Shown here: positions 21,891 to 29,938 of the stretch, piece after piece
Layout: each line of letters begins with the position of its first letter
Position numbering within the stretch: position 1 is the stretch's first letter
NCBI RefSeq assembly: GCF_030704305.1
Contig: NZ_CP131935.1
Location: 1,116,001 to 1,180,000, forward strand
Length of the DNA stretch: 64,000 bases
Direction: 5' to 3'
Source of the DNA: Massilia sp. R2A-15
Lineage (GTDB): Bacteria; Pseudomonadota; Gammaproteobacteria; Burkholderiales; Burkholderiaceae_D
Notes under the pieces: generated by a model
What the model saw: only the letters and a program-made list of their open reading frames with translations
Told to the model about the DNA's origin: nothing
Database searches by the model: none
Position numbers and translations under genes: made by a program

Positions 21891-22619
21891 CTATTGGTGC
21901 GCGTCGAGCGAGAGCCCGAGCAGGCGCTGTTGCAGTTCGTCGTCCTCGACCAGGTCGCGCATGGCGCCGGCGTGCACGATGCGGCCGTCGTCCATCACCG
22001 ACACGGTGTCGCCGAGCGATTTGACGAAGCTGAAATTCTGCTCGACCAGCAGGATGGTGGTGGTTTCCTTCAGTTCGCGGAAGGCGGCGATCAGGCTCTG
22101 GATGATGGCCGGCGCCAGGCCCTTGGTCGGCTCGTCCACCAGCAGCAACTTGCGCGGCTCGACGATCGCGCGGGCGATCGCCACCATCTGCTTCTGGCCG
22201 CCGGACAGGTTGCCGGCCGGGTAGTGCCAGAATTTTTTCAGCGCCGGGAAGAAGCCGAAGATCCATTCGACGCGGGCGTCGTCGAGCGGGCCGCTGCGCG
22301 CGGCCAGCAGCAGGTTCTCGCGCACGGTCAGGTCGGAGAACACCGCCATCGATTCAGGCACGTAGGCGATGCCGGCCTGCGCGATGTCCGGCGTGGAGAC
22401 CTTGCCGATCTCGCGGCCGTCGAAATTGATGTTGCCGGCGCTGGCCTGCCATAGTCCCATGATGGTGCGCAGCGTCGTGGTCTTGCCGGCGCCGTTGCGG
22501 CCCAGCAGGACCGACAGGCCTCCGCGCGGCACTACCAGGTCGACGCCTTGCAGGATGTGGTATTCGCCGATGTGGGTGTGGACGCCGGAGAGCGTCAGGA
22601 TCGGTTCCTTGTCATGCAT
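21891..22619 (-). CDS. livF: ABC transporter ATP-binding protein LivF
   Basis: 242-residue ATPase of the HAAT importer, on the cytoplasmic side with LivG. Walker A LLGRNGAGKTTTLRTIMGL, signature LSGGQKQMVAIARA and Walker B KLLLVDEPTKGL are all intact, followed by the switch His region LLVEQNFSF. The start overlaps the livG 3' end by 8 bases. Confidence 0.93.
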   Translation of the reverse strand: MHDKEPILTLSGVHTHIGEYHILQGVDLVVPRGGLSVLLGRNGAGKTTTLRTIMGLWQASAGNINFDGREIGKVSTPDIAQAGIAYVPESMAVFSDLTVRENLLLAARSGPLDDARVEWIFGFFPALKKFWHYPAGNLSGGQKQMVAIARAIVEPRKLLLVDEPTKGLAPAIIQSLIAAFRELKETTTILLVEQNFSFVKSLGDTVSVMDDGRIVHAGAMRDLVEDDELQQRLLGLSLDAHQ

Positions 22620-23379
22620 GTTCGGGTGTTCCCAGATAAGCTTCCTGCACGATCTTCGACGACATCACCTCGGCCGGCGCGCCGTCGGCGACCAGCGCAC
22701 CGTTGTGCAGCACGATGATGCGGTCGGCCAGCCGGCGCACAACGTCCATCTTGTGCTCGACCAGCAGGATGGTCTTGTTGCGCTCTTCCTTCACTTGGGC
22801 GATCAGGTCCAGCACCACCGGCACTTCGTCAACGCTCATGCCGGCGGTCGGCTCGTCGAACATCATCACCGCCGGTTCCAGCGCGAGCAGGATCGCCACC
22901 TCCAGCTTGCGCTTGTCGCCGTGCGACAGCGCCGCCACGCGCATGTCGCGCTTGCCGGCGAGTGCGACGCGTTCGAGGTAATGGCCGGCGCGCTCGATCA
23001 GGTCCTTGTGGCCGGACCAGACCGAGAACATGTTCATGCCCACGCCCGCGCGGCTCTGGACCGCCAGGCGCACGTTCTCGATCACCGACAGGTTGGGGAA
23101 CAGGTTGGTGAGCTGGAAGGCGCGGCCGATGCCGAGCCGGGTACGCCGCGCGGCGCCGTGCCTGGTGACGTCGGCGCCGCCGAAGTGCACGCTGCCTTCG
23201 GTCGCCGCCAGCTGCCCCGACATCAGGTTGAAATAGGTGGTCTTGCCGGCGCCGTTCGGGCCGACGATGACGGTCAGCGTGCCGGGATAGAAGTCGGCGG
23301 TGACGTGATCGACCGCGACGTGGCCGCCGAAGCGGATGGTCAGGTCGCGGGTCGACAGCGAGGGACTGCGTTCGCTCAT
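22612..23379 (-). CDS. livG: ABC transporter ATP-binding protein LivG
   Basis: 255-residue ATPase. Walker A is VGPNGAGKTTYFNLMSGQL; the signature is ALSHGDKRKLEVAILLAL, the HG variant common in LivG and urea-type importers; Walker B is AVMMFDEPTAGMS, followed by LLVEHKMDVV. It begins one base after the stop of the binding-protein gene and overlaps livF by 8 bases, so the two ATPases are made together. Confidence 0.93.
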   Translation of the reverse strand: MSERSPSLSTRDLTIRFGGHVAVDHVTADFYPGTLTVIVGPNGAGKTTYFNLMSGQLAATEGSVHFGGADVTRHGAARRTRLGIGRAFQLTNLFPNLSVIENVRLAVQSRAGVGMNMFSVWSGHKDLIERAGHYLERVALAGKRDMRVAALSHGDKRKLEVAILLALEPAVMMFDEPTAGMSVDEVPVVLDLIAQVKEERNKTILLVEHKMDVVRRLADRIIVLHNGALVADGAPAEVMSSKIVQEAYLGTPEHA

Positions 23380-23380
23380 G

Positions 23381-24556
23381 TCAGCGCTTGTTCTTCACGG
23401 GCAGCGGAATCTCGCTGGCCGGGATCTCGCGCACCAGTTCGAGCAGGTCCCACTCGCTCTTCTGGTCCTTCTTGATGCGGAAGTGGTACATCGGCTGCAG
23501 CGCCTGGTGGTCCGCCTTGCGGAAGGTCATCTTGCCCTTCGGCGTATCGAAATCCATGCCCTCCATCGCCGCGATCAGCTTCTCGGTGTCGCCGGAACCG
23601 GCCTTGGTCAGCGCCGTGACCACCGCGCTGGCGGCGGCGAAACCGCCGGCGGTAAACATGTCGGGCGGCGCCTTGTAGCGCTTGGTGTGCTCGGCGACCA
23701 GCCAGTCGTTCATTTTGTTCTTCGGGAAGGCATAGTAATAATAGATGGTGCCCTCGGTGCCGGCGAAGTTCTTCCAGGTCTTCATCACCGGCAGGATGTT
23801 CCCGCCCGGCGCCAGCACGATGCCGTAACGCTCCGGCTTCATGTCGGCGAGTTTGTTCATCGGGCTCGGGCCGGCCCATACGATGGTCAGCACGCGCGGC
23901 TGCGGCTTGTCCTTCAATGCGTCGAACAGGCGCTGCGCCGATGCGGTGAAGTCGGTCGTGGCCTGCGGCGCGTATTCCTCGTGCACCACCTTCGCCTTGC
24001 TCTTGACCGCCACCAGCGCCTCCTTGGCCGCCTTCACGGCGTCGCGGCCGAAGGCGTAGTCCTGGGCCAGGAAGCCGTAGCTGCCGCTCGGCGCGATCGT
24101 CGCGGCGGCCATCGCATCCTGCATCGAGCTGCGCGCGGTGCGGAAAACGTAGCGGTTCCACTTGTCGCCGGTGATCGCATCGGCCACCGCCGGCTCGACC
24201 ACCAGCACCTTCTTGTATTCGGCCGCCACCGGCAGCATCGCGATGGCCGAGCCCGACGAACTGGTGCCCACCGCGATGTCCACCTTGTCGTCGCCATAGG
24301 CTTCGGCCAGCAGGGTGCGTCCCATGTCCGGCTTGCTCTGGTCGTCCTTGACGATCACCTTCAGCTTGCGGCCGTTGATCTCCATCTTCCCGCCGGTCAG
24401 GTACTCAAGGCCCATCAGGAAGCCGGTCTCGGTCTCCTTCGCATACGGCTCGAGCGCGCCGGTCTTGCCGGCGATGAGCGCGATCTTCAGGTCGGCGGCG
24501 GATGCGAGCGCCGGCGCGAAGGCAGCGGCAATCAGGATGGGCAGCAGTTTTTTCAT
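23381..24556 (-). CDS. Periplasmic substrate-binding protein of the HAAT importer
   Basis: 391-residue Leu/Ile/Val-binding-type protein (type I periplasmic fold). Signal peptide MKKLLPILIAAAFAPALASA. The N-terminal lobe starts DLKIALIAGKTGALEPYAKE, and VGTSSSGSAIAMLPVAAEYK is the typical ligand-loop region. Such proteins also bind aromatic acids, amides and other small molecules, so the ligand should not be assumed to be an amino acid. It sits between the dehydrogenase gene (10-bp gap) and livG. Confidence 0.9.
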   Translation of the reverse strand: MKKLLPILIAAAFAPALASAADLKIALIAGKTGALEPYAKETETGFLMGLEYLTGGKMEINGRKLKVIVKDDQSKPDMGRTLLAEAYGDDKVDIAVGTSSSGSAIAMLPVAAEYKKVLVVEPAVADAITGDKWNRYVFRTARSSMQDAMAAATIAPSGSYGFLAQDYAFGRDAVKAAKEALVAVKSKAKVVHEEYAPQATTDFTASAQRLFDALKDKPQPRVLTIVWAGPSPMNKLADMKPERYGIVLAPGGNILPVMKTWKNFAGTEGTIYYYYAFPKNKMNDWLVAEHTKRYKAPPDMFTAGGFAAASAVVTALTKAGSGDTEKLIAAMEGMDFDTPKGKMTFRKADHQALQPMYHFRIKKDQKSEWDLLELVREIPASEIPLPVKNKR

Positions 24557-24566
24557 GTGGTCTCCG

Positions 24567-25310
24567 TCATAGTGTCAGGCCGCCCGTCACTTCGAGCGTG
24601 GCGCCGTTAATGTAGCTTGCTTCGGACGATAGCAGGAACACCGCCGCTGCGGCGATCTCGCGCGGCTGTCCCATGCGTTTTTGCGGTATCTGCGACACCA
24701 TCTCGTCGATCACGCGATGCGGCATCTTGCCGAGGATCGGCGTTTCGATGAAGCCGGGGCAGATGGCGTTGCTGCGCACGCCTTTGCGTCCCAGCTCGCG
24801 CGCCCAGGTGCGGCTCATTCCGAGCACGCCGGCCTTGGCCGCGGCGTAATTGGTCTGGCCGAAATTGCCCGACAGGCCGACGATCGACGAGATGTTGACG
24901 ATCGCGCCGGCGCTTGCCAGCAGCGCATCGACGCTGGCGCGGGTGCAGTTGAACACGCCCTTGAGGTTGATGCCGATGACGCGGTCCCACTGCGCCTCGG
25001 TCATTTTCGCCAGCTGGGCGTCAGCCACCACGCCGGCGTTGTTCACCAGGCCGTCGATGTGGCCGAAGCGCGCCAGCGTGGCCTTGACCGCGTCGTGCAC
25101 GGCCGCGAGGTCGGAGACGTCGACGATGAAGCCGGCCGCCTGCGCGCGCGGGGCGCGGTCGGCGATCCGTTCCAGCGCGCCGGCGATGGCGTCGGCCTGG
25201 TAGTCCCAGACCGCGACGCTGGCGCCGTTTTCCGCGCAGCGCTCGGCGATCGCCAGGCCGATGCCCTGCGCGCCGCCGGTGACGATGACGACCTTGCCCG
25301 CAAGGTTCAT
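24567..25310 (-). CDS. Short-chain dehydrogenase/reductase (FabG-like)
   Basis: 247 residues from the ATG at 25310 (MNLAGKVVIVTGGAQGIGLA); the open frame upstream is antisense-like filler. Classical SDR: TGGAQGIG nucleotide loop (11-18), NNAG at 90-93, Ser141/142 in NISSIVG, Tyr155 and Lys159 in YAAAK, PGFIETPI after the active site. Asp36 after the second strand suggests an NAD(H) preference, which is inference. It closely resembles 3-oxoacyl reductases but is far from fatty-acid genes; here it lies between an alpha/beta hydrolase (17-bp gap) and an importer, so oxidation or reduction of an imported hydroxy or keto compound is more plausible. Confidence 0.9.
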   Translation of the reverse strand: MNLAGKVVIVTGGAQGIGLAIAERCAENGASVAVWDYQADAIAGALERIADRAPRAQAAGFIVDVSDLAAVHDAVKATLARFGHIDGLVNNAGVVADAQLAKMTEAQWDRVIGINLKGVFNCTRASVDALLASAGAIVNISSIVGLSGNFGQTNYAAAKAGVLGMSRTWARELGRKGVRSNAICPGFIETPILGKMPHRVIDEMVSQIPQKRMGQPREIAAAAVFLLSSEASYINGATLEVTGGLTL

Positions 25311-25327
25311 GGATGCGCCGTGCCCGT

Positions 25328-26200
25328 TCAATCTACGCTCCCGAGAAAGTCGCGCAGCGCCAGTTGCGCCGCCGGTTCGGTCAGCATCGGCGCGTGGCCG
25401 ACGTTGGGCACTTCGGCGTAGGCCATGGCCGGCGCGGACGCGCGCATCAGCGCCACCTGCTCCGGCTCGACCAGGTCGGACAGCGCGCCGCGGATCAGCA
25501 GGGTGGGGCGGCGGCGCGCCAGGCGGCGGAACGCAAACCGCGCCAGCAGCGAGCTCGGTTTGACCGCGCCGCCGCGGATCGCGATGCCGATGTCGGGGTC
25601 GTAGTTCATGACCAGCTGGCCGGGAGCCGTCTCGCGGAAGGCGCGGCGCGCCCACTTGTACCAGTCGTCGGCAGTGTTGTCGGGGAAGGCGACTGCGTTG
25701 ATGGCGCGTACGTGCGCGGCGGCGTCTTCCCACGAGCCGATGGCCTCGACCTTGCCGGCGTAACCGGCGATGCGCTGCAGGCCGCGCACCGACAGCGCCG
25801 GGCCGACGTCGTTCAGAACGGCCGCGCCGATCAGGTGCAGGTGGCGCATCGCCAGGGTCATCGTGATCAGGCCGCCCATCGAGGTGCCGACGAAGACGGC
25901 GCGCGCGATGCCCAGGTCGTGCGCCAGCTTGACGATGTCGTCGGCGTAGACCATCAGGTTGTAGTGGCTGGGGTCGGGATCGTAGTCGGAGTGGCCGCGC
26001 CCGCGCACGTCCACCGCCAGCACGCGCCGGCCCTGGGCGGCGATCCATGGCGCCACCTCGTCGAAGTCGGCCGAATTGCGCGTCAGCCCGTGGATGCAAA
26101 TGACGGGCAGCCGCGCCGGGCCGCTGGCCGGGGCGTAGTCGCGCGCGAACAGGCGCAGTCCATCGGTGCTTTTGAAGCTTGTCTCGGTGTGGTTGGACAC
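25328..26200 (-). CDS. Alpha/beta hydrolase, first gene of the uptake operon
   Basis: About 290 residues from a GTG at 26200 (MSNHTETSFKSTDGLRLFAR); no in-frame ATG lies nearby and the next Met is inside the fold. No signal peptide, so cytoplasmic. Fold markers: CIHGLTRNSADF oxyanion region, VDVRGRGHSDYDPD, nucleophile elbow GTSMGG with Ser107, Asp242 in RGALSDLVEP, His269 in VGHAPML. The triad is complete. An esterase, lactonase or C-C hydrolase is possible; sequence alone does not decide. It leads a seven-gene operon with a dehydrogenase and ABC importer, with a TGTGCA-N4-TGCACA site centred 93 bases upstream. Confidence 0.87.
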   Translation of the reverse strand: MSNHTETSFKSTDGLRLFARDYAPASGPARLPVICIHGLTRNSADFDEVAPWIAAQGRRVLAVDVRGRGHSDYDPDPSHYNLMVYADDIVKLAHDLGIARAVFVGTSMGGLITMTLAMRHLHLIGAAVLNDVGPALSVRGLQRIAGYAGKVEAIGSWEDAAAHVRAINAVAFPDNTADDWYKWARRAFRETAPGQLVMNYDPDIGIAIRGGAVKPSSLLARFAFRRLARRRPTLLIRGALSDLVEPEQVALMRASAPAMAYAEVPNVGHAPMLTEPAAQLALRDFLGSVD

Positions 26201-26285
26201 ATGCGCCCCGTGTGATGGGTTTCTCGTTAGGCAGCAGTGTGCGCCAAAAGGCAGCCGTGCGAAAGGCAAGGCAGCGCCCAACCTT

Positions 26286-26301
26286 TGTGCATTAATGCAC
26301 A
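26286..26301. promoter_or_regulatory. Operator-like palindrome 1, upstream of the hydrolase operon
   Basis: Perfect dyad TGTGCATTAATGCACA, centred 93 bases upstream of the hydrolase GTG. The same TGTGCA-N4-TGCACA pattern occurs at 26377 and 29833. Probable binding site of the adjacent LysR-type regulator. Confidence 0.75.
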
Positions 26302-26376
26302 GCCCGCGCGACCCTGTCTGCTGCAGCGCAATGACGAAACACGTCACGCCGCGCCATGAAGCGATTGCCTTACGGT

Positions 26377-26392
26377 TGTGCACTGATGCACA
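26377..26392. promoter_or_regulatory. Operator-like palindrome 2, upstream of the lysR-type gene
   Basis: TGTGCACTGATGCACA, dyad extended by T and A on its outer sides, ending 9 bases before the regulator's ATG. Its position over the probable core promoter or leader suits autorepression. Confidence 0.75.
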
Positions 26393-26401
26393 ATAGGCCG
26401 C

Positions 26402-27349
26402 ATGAAAACCTTGCCTGAATGGACAGACCTGCGGTTCTTCCTCGAGCTGGCGCGCGCCGGCACCCTGTCCGGCGCATCGCGCGGGCTGGAGGTGGAGCAC
26501 ACCACGGTGGCGCGCCGCATCGACCGCCTCGAAGTGCAGCTGGGATCGACCTTGTTCGACCGTTCGCGCGAGGGCTACGAGCTGACCGAGATGGGGCTGG
26601 CGCTGCTGCCGCACGCCGAAGTGATGGAAAGCGCGGCGCTGGCGGCGCAGGATCAGCTCTCCGGCAACCAGGTCGAAGTGCGCGGCGTGGTGCGCCTCGG
26701 CGTGCCCGAGGTGCTGGGCGTGCGCGTGATCACGCCGCTGCTGGCGCGCTTCCTGGCCGACCATCCGGACCTGTCGATCGACCTGCTGGTGCAGCCGCGC
26801 TTTGCCAACCTGGCCAACCGCGAGGCCGACCTGGGCGTGACGCTGGACGCGCCCAACACCGGTCGCTACATGGTGACGCGGCTGGCGTCGTTCCGGCTGT
26901 ATTTATATGGTTCGCCGGCCTACCTGGCGCGGCATCCGCCGATCCTGCGCCAGTCCGACCTGGCCGAGCACGACTTCGTCGATTACGTGCAGGACCGCCT
27001 GGCCAGCAATGAGCTCAATTTCCTCGACGCGCTCGGGTTCACTCCGAAGCGGCGCCTGTGCTGCACCGGCATGATGGCGCAGGCCGAAGCCGCTGCCGCG
27101 GGTCTGGGACTGATGATGGCGCCGCCGTATGTGATTCCGGACGACGGGCGGCTGGTGCCGATCCTGCAGGACGAAGTGTTCGCCGAGCGCGCGTACTGGA
27201 TGGTGGCGCCGGTGGACCTGTACCGGCTGCCGCGGGTGAGGGCGGTGTGGAACCTGCTGCGCGAGTATGCCGATGCGCAGCCGGAGCTGTTCGTCCATGG
27301 TGGCGCGCAGGCCGCAAAAAAAACATGGGGCCAGGTCCAGCGGACCTGA
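26402..27349 (+). CDS. LysR-family transcriptional regulator
   Basis: 315 residues. N-terminal winged helix-turn-helix (about 8-66: LRFFLELARAGTLSGASRGL, HTTVARRIDRLEVQLGSTLF) followed by a LysR substrate-binding domain (about 95-295). Divergent from the hydrolase-dehydrogenase-importer operon and followed by a TonB receptor gene, so it probably controls both in response to the imported compound or a metabolite. Three copies of one 16-bp palindrome mark these promoters. The C-terminus (WGQVQRT and the stop) is supplied by a hairpin repeat at 27327-27353, so the last residues are not native to the family. Confidence 0.92.
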   Translation: MKTLPEWTDLRFFLELARAGTLSGASRGLEVEHTTVARRIDRLEVQLGSTLFDRSREGYELTEMGLALLPHAEVMESAALAAQDQLSGNQVEVRGVVRLGVPEVLGVRVITPLLARFLADHPDLSIDLLVQPRFANLANREADLGVTLDAPNTGRYMVTRLASFRLYLYGSPAYLARHPPILRQSDLAEHDFVDYVQDRLASNELNFLDALGFTPKRRLCCTGMMAQAEAAAAGLGLMMAPPYVIPDDGRLVPILQDEVFAERAYWMVAPVDLYRLPRVRAVWNLLREYADAQPELFVHGGAQAAKKTWGQVQRT

Positions 27350-27353
27350 CCCC
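27327..27353. repeat. GGGGTC-type hairpin repeat, copy 8 (supplies a stop codon)
   Basis: Arms GGGGCCAGGTCC and GGACCTGACCCC around AGC. The TGA in the right arm (27347-27349) is the stop codon of the LysR-type gene. Confidence 0.85.
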
Positions 27354-27362
27354 GGGATGCCG

Positions 27363-27386
27363 GCGGCGCGGGAACACCCGCGCCGC
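27363..27386. terminator. GC-rich hairpin after the TonB receptor gene
   Basis: Perfect 10-bp stem GCGGCGCGGG / CCCGCGCCGC with loop AACA, 6 bases past the receptor stop codon. No T run follows on either strand, so termination is uncertain. Confidence 0.4.
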
Positions 27387-27391
27387 GTCCC

Positions 27392-29728
27392 TTAGAACTT
27401 CATGTTGACCGTCGCCTTGATGGTGCGCGGATCGCCGTAGAACGTGGTGATCGAGTTGAAGAACGCGCCGAACGGATAGCCGGCCACCTTGTAGCGCTTG
27501 TCGCCCAGGTTGCGCCCGTGGATGCCCACCTGGACCTTGCGGTCCGACCGGGTCCAGACCATGCCCGCGTCATACAGGGTATAGCCATCCTGCGCCAGCA
27601 TCAGGTTCTGCGGCACCACCACGTCGAGCGCCGCGATACCCGTGTTGCGGATGATCTCGGCCTGGTACACCTTGCTCTTGTACGAGGCGCCGCCCATGAA
27701 CGAGATCGTGCCGGAGCGGCCCGCCATCGTCATCGGCATGTCGTAGGACGCCGACAGGTTGGCCGCGTTCTTCGGCGTGTTCTGGAATTCGGCCATGCCT
27801 GCGATATTGATCAGGCCCGTGCCGTTGGCGACCATCCACTCCTTGTACTTGGCGTCGATATGGCTGTACATGGCCGACAGGTTCAGGGCCGACGTCACGT
27901 GCGCCACTGCTTCGAGTTCGATGCCCGAGATCTTGGCCTTGCCGGCGTTGGTCAGCGAGCCGGCAAAACCGGTCACCACACCGGCCGAGTTGTAAGTGGC
28001 CAGCGAGCCGGGAATCTGAATGTTCTTGTAGTCGGAGTAGAAGATCGCCGCGTTGGTCTGGAAGCGGCCGCCCATCATGGCCGACTTGATGCCCAGTTCG
28101 AACGAGTTCACCTCTTCCGGATTGACGCCCTGGCGCTTGGTCATCGATGCCGCGGTGGTCGGGCCGCCGGTGGCGGCGAGATCCATGCGCGGATCGAACA
28201 TGCCGCCCTTGAAGCCTTGCGACAGCGTGCCGTACATGTTGTGCTCGGGCGCGAACTTCCAGCCGAAGCCCAGTTTCGGCGTGAACTTGGTGTCGGTGCG
28301 GTGCAGGTCGTCCTTGCCCAGGTCCGTGTTCGCCGCGCCGCCGACCGCGGCCGGATTGCCCAGCGTCGGCGAGCCGGCCAGGCCCAGGTAGGTCTTCTTG
28401 AAGATGCGCGCGCGGCGCTCGTCATGGGTGTAGCGGCCGCCCAGGGTGACGCTGAAGGTGCTCGAGACGTTGTAGTTGGCGTCGGCGAACGCGGCCCAGG
28501 TCCTGGTGTCGATGTCGTCCATCGTGTACAGCGACAGGCCGCCGGCGGCGTTATACAGCACGTCGAATTCGTTGAACGCGTTGGCCTTCATGTAGAACAG
28601 GCCCGCCACGCCCTGCAGGCGATCGCCGGACAGGGTGAACTGGAATTCCTGGCTGTCCTGCTTGTCGCGGTAAATGGTCGGCGCTTCCCACGACGCGGTG
28701 TTGAGCGAGTCGAAATCGATCGGCGCGAAGGTGTCCGAGCCGCGGTGCGCGGTGATCGACTTGAACGACAGCGTCGGGCTCATGGTGTAGTCGACCAGCA
28801 GCGAGGCGCCCCTGGTGATCACCTGCTGGTCGTGGCCGTTGACCTTGTACAGGTTGGCGCGGGTGTTGTAGTCGCCGGCCAGCGGCGGCAGGTTGTCGGG
28901 CGCCGGGCCTGGGGTCAGGCGATAGCCCTGGCGCGGATTCGAGTCGTCCACGGTGCGGTCGGCGGCAACCCGGATGAACAAGTCGCTGTTCGGTGTCGCT
29001 TCGATGCTGACGCGGCCGGCCGCGACGTTCTTGTCGTAGTTTTCCTTGCCGTTGACGACGTTCTTGCCGAAACCGTTGTGGTTGAAGGTTGCGGCGGTGG
29101 CGCCGATGCGCACCGTGTCCGACACCGGCACGCTGCCCTTGAGGACCAGATCCTTCTCGTGCCAGCTGCCGAGGGTGGCCTTGACATCGAACGTCATCGT
29201 CGGCGCCAGCTTGCGGGTGACGTATTTGACGGCGCCGCCGATGGTGTTGCGGCCGTACAGCGTGCCTTGCGGGCCGCGCAGGATCTCGATGCGTTCGAGG
29301 TCGTAGATGTCGGTCAGCGCGCCTTGCGGGCGGGCCAGGTAGATGTCGTCGAGGTAGATGCCGACGCCTTGCTCGTAGCCGGCCACCGGGTCCTGCTGGC
29401 CGACGCCGCGGATAAAGGCGGTCAGCGTGGTGTTGGTGCCGCGCGAGGTTTTCAGGGTGGTGTTCGGGACCGTGTCCGCCACCGCGGCGAGGTCGGGGAT
29501 GGCCTGCTTTTCCATTTGGGCGCCGGAGATCGCGGTGACCGACCCTGGCACGTCCTGGATCAGTTCCGCGCGGCGGCGCGCGGTAACGATCACCTTATCG
29601 AGCTCGCGGGTGGCGCTTTCTTCGGTCGTGACTTGCGCGTATGCCGTTGACCACGACACGGCGGGAATCGCCATGATGGCAGCGACGGACCGGCGCAGCA
29701 TTGTCTTCTGTTTGTTCGACATACGCAT
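27392..29728 (-). CDS. TonB-dependent outer-membrane receptor
   Basis: 778 residues. Signal peptide (SVAAIMAIPAVSWSTAYA), then a TonB-box-like LDKVIVTARRR, the plug (about 50-160: QDVPGSVTAISGAQMEKQAI, RIEILRGPQGTLYGRNTIGG) and a 22-strand-type barrel to the terminal Phe (ATVNMKF). It actively imports substrates too large or scarce for porins, using TonB-ExbBD energy. Resembles the broad iron-complex/nutrient receptor class common in sphingomonads and Oxalobacteraceae; substrate cannot be read. It lies beside the LysR-type regulator and ABC importer and has a TGTGCA-N4-TGCACA site 112 bases upstream, so it is likely the outer-membrane half of the same uptake route. Confidence 0.93.
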   Translation of the reverse strand: MRMSNKQKTMLRRSVAAIMAIPAVSWSTAYAQVTTEESATRELDKVIVTARRRAELIQDVPGSVTAISGAQMEKQAIPDLAAVADTVPNTTLKTSRGTNTTLTAFIRGVGQQDPVAGYEQGVGIYLDDIYLARPQGALTDIYDLERIEILRGPQGTLYGRNTIGGAVKYVTRKLAPTMTFDVKATLGSWHEKDLVLKGSVPVSDTVRIGATAATFNHNGFGKNVVNGKENYDKNVAAGRVSIEATPNSDLFIRVAADRTVDDSNPRQGYRLTPGPAPDNLPPLAGDYNTRANLYKVNGHDQQVITRGASLLVDYTMSPTLSFKSITAHRGSDTFAPIDFDSLNTASWEAPTIYRDKQDSQEFQFTLSGDRLQGVAGLFYMKANAFNEFDVLYNAAGGLSLYTMDDIDTRTWAAFADANYNVSSTFSVTLGGRYTHDERRARIFKKTYLGLAGSPTLGNPAAVGGAANTDLGKDDLHRTDTKFTPKLGFGWKFAPEHNMYGTLSQGFKGGMFDPRMDLAATGGPTTAASMTKRQGVNPEEVNSFELGIKSAMMGGRFQTNAAIFYSDYKNIQIPGSLATYNSAGVVTGFAGSLTNAGKAKISGIELEAVAHVTSALNLSAMYSHIDAKYKEWMVANGTGLINIAGMAEFQNTPKNAANLSASYDMPMTMAGRSGTISFMGGASYKSKVYQAEIIRNTGIAALDVVVPQNLMLAQDGYTLYDAGMVWTRSDRKVQVGIHGRNLGDKRYKVAGYPFGAFFNSITTFYGDPRTIKATVNMKF

Positions 29729-29832
29729 TACAGTCTCCTCTGGTTTATGTTCTTGTATGCGTGCTTATACGCATTGCAATAGAGTGTGCCGCGTTTATCT
29801 GTTGATTTAAAGATAGAGGCTTGCACGGCCTG

Positions 29833-29848
29833 TGTGCAAAATTGCACA
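29833..29848. promoter_or_regulatory. Operator-like palindrome 3, upstream of the TonB receptor
   Basis: TGTGCAAAATTGCACA, centred 112 bases upstream of the receptor ATG. The arms are identical to those at 26286 and 26377; only the N4 centre differs. Confidence 0.75.
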
Positions 29849-29938
29849 ACAGGGTGTCCGAGGCTGCAGCGGTGCAGAGGGAAGCGTGGTGGCGTAGCAG
29901 ATTTGCAACACTGAAGCGTGAGCCCACCCTTCAGCACC

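Noticed and set aside
27518..29650. 710-codon plus-strand frame opposite the TonB receptor
   Set aside because: Antisense shadow; the receptor has signal peptide, plug and barrel motifs in the opposite frame.
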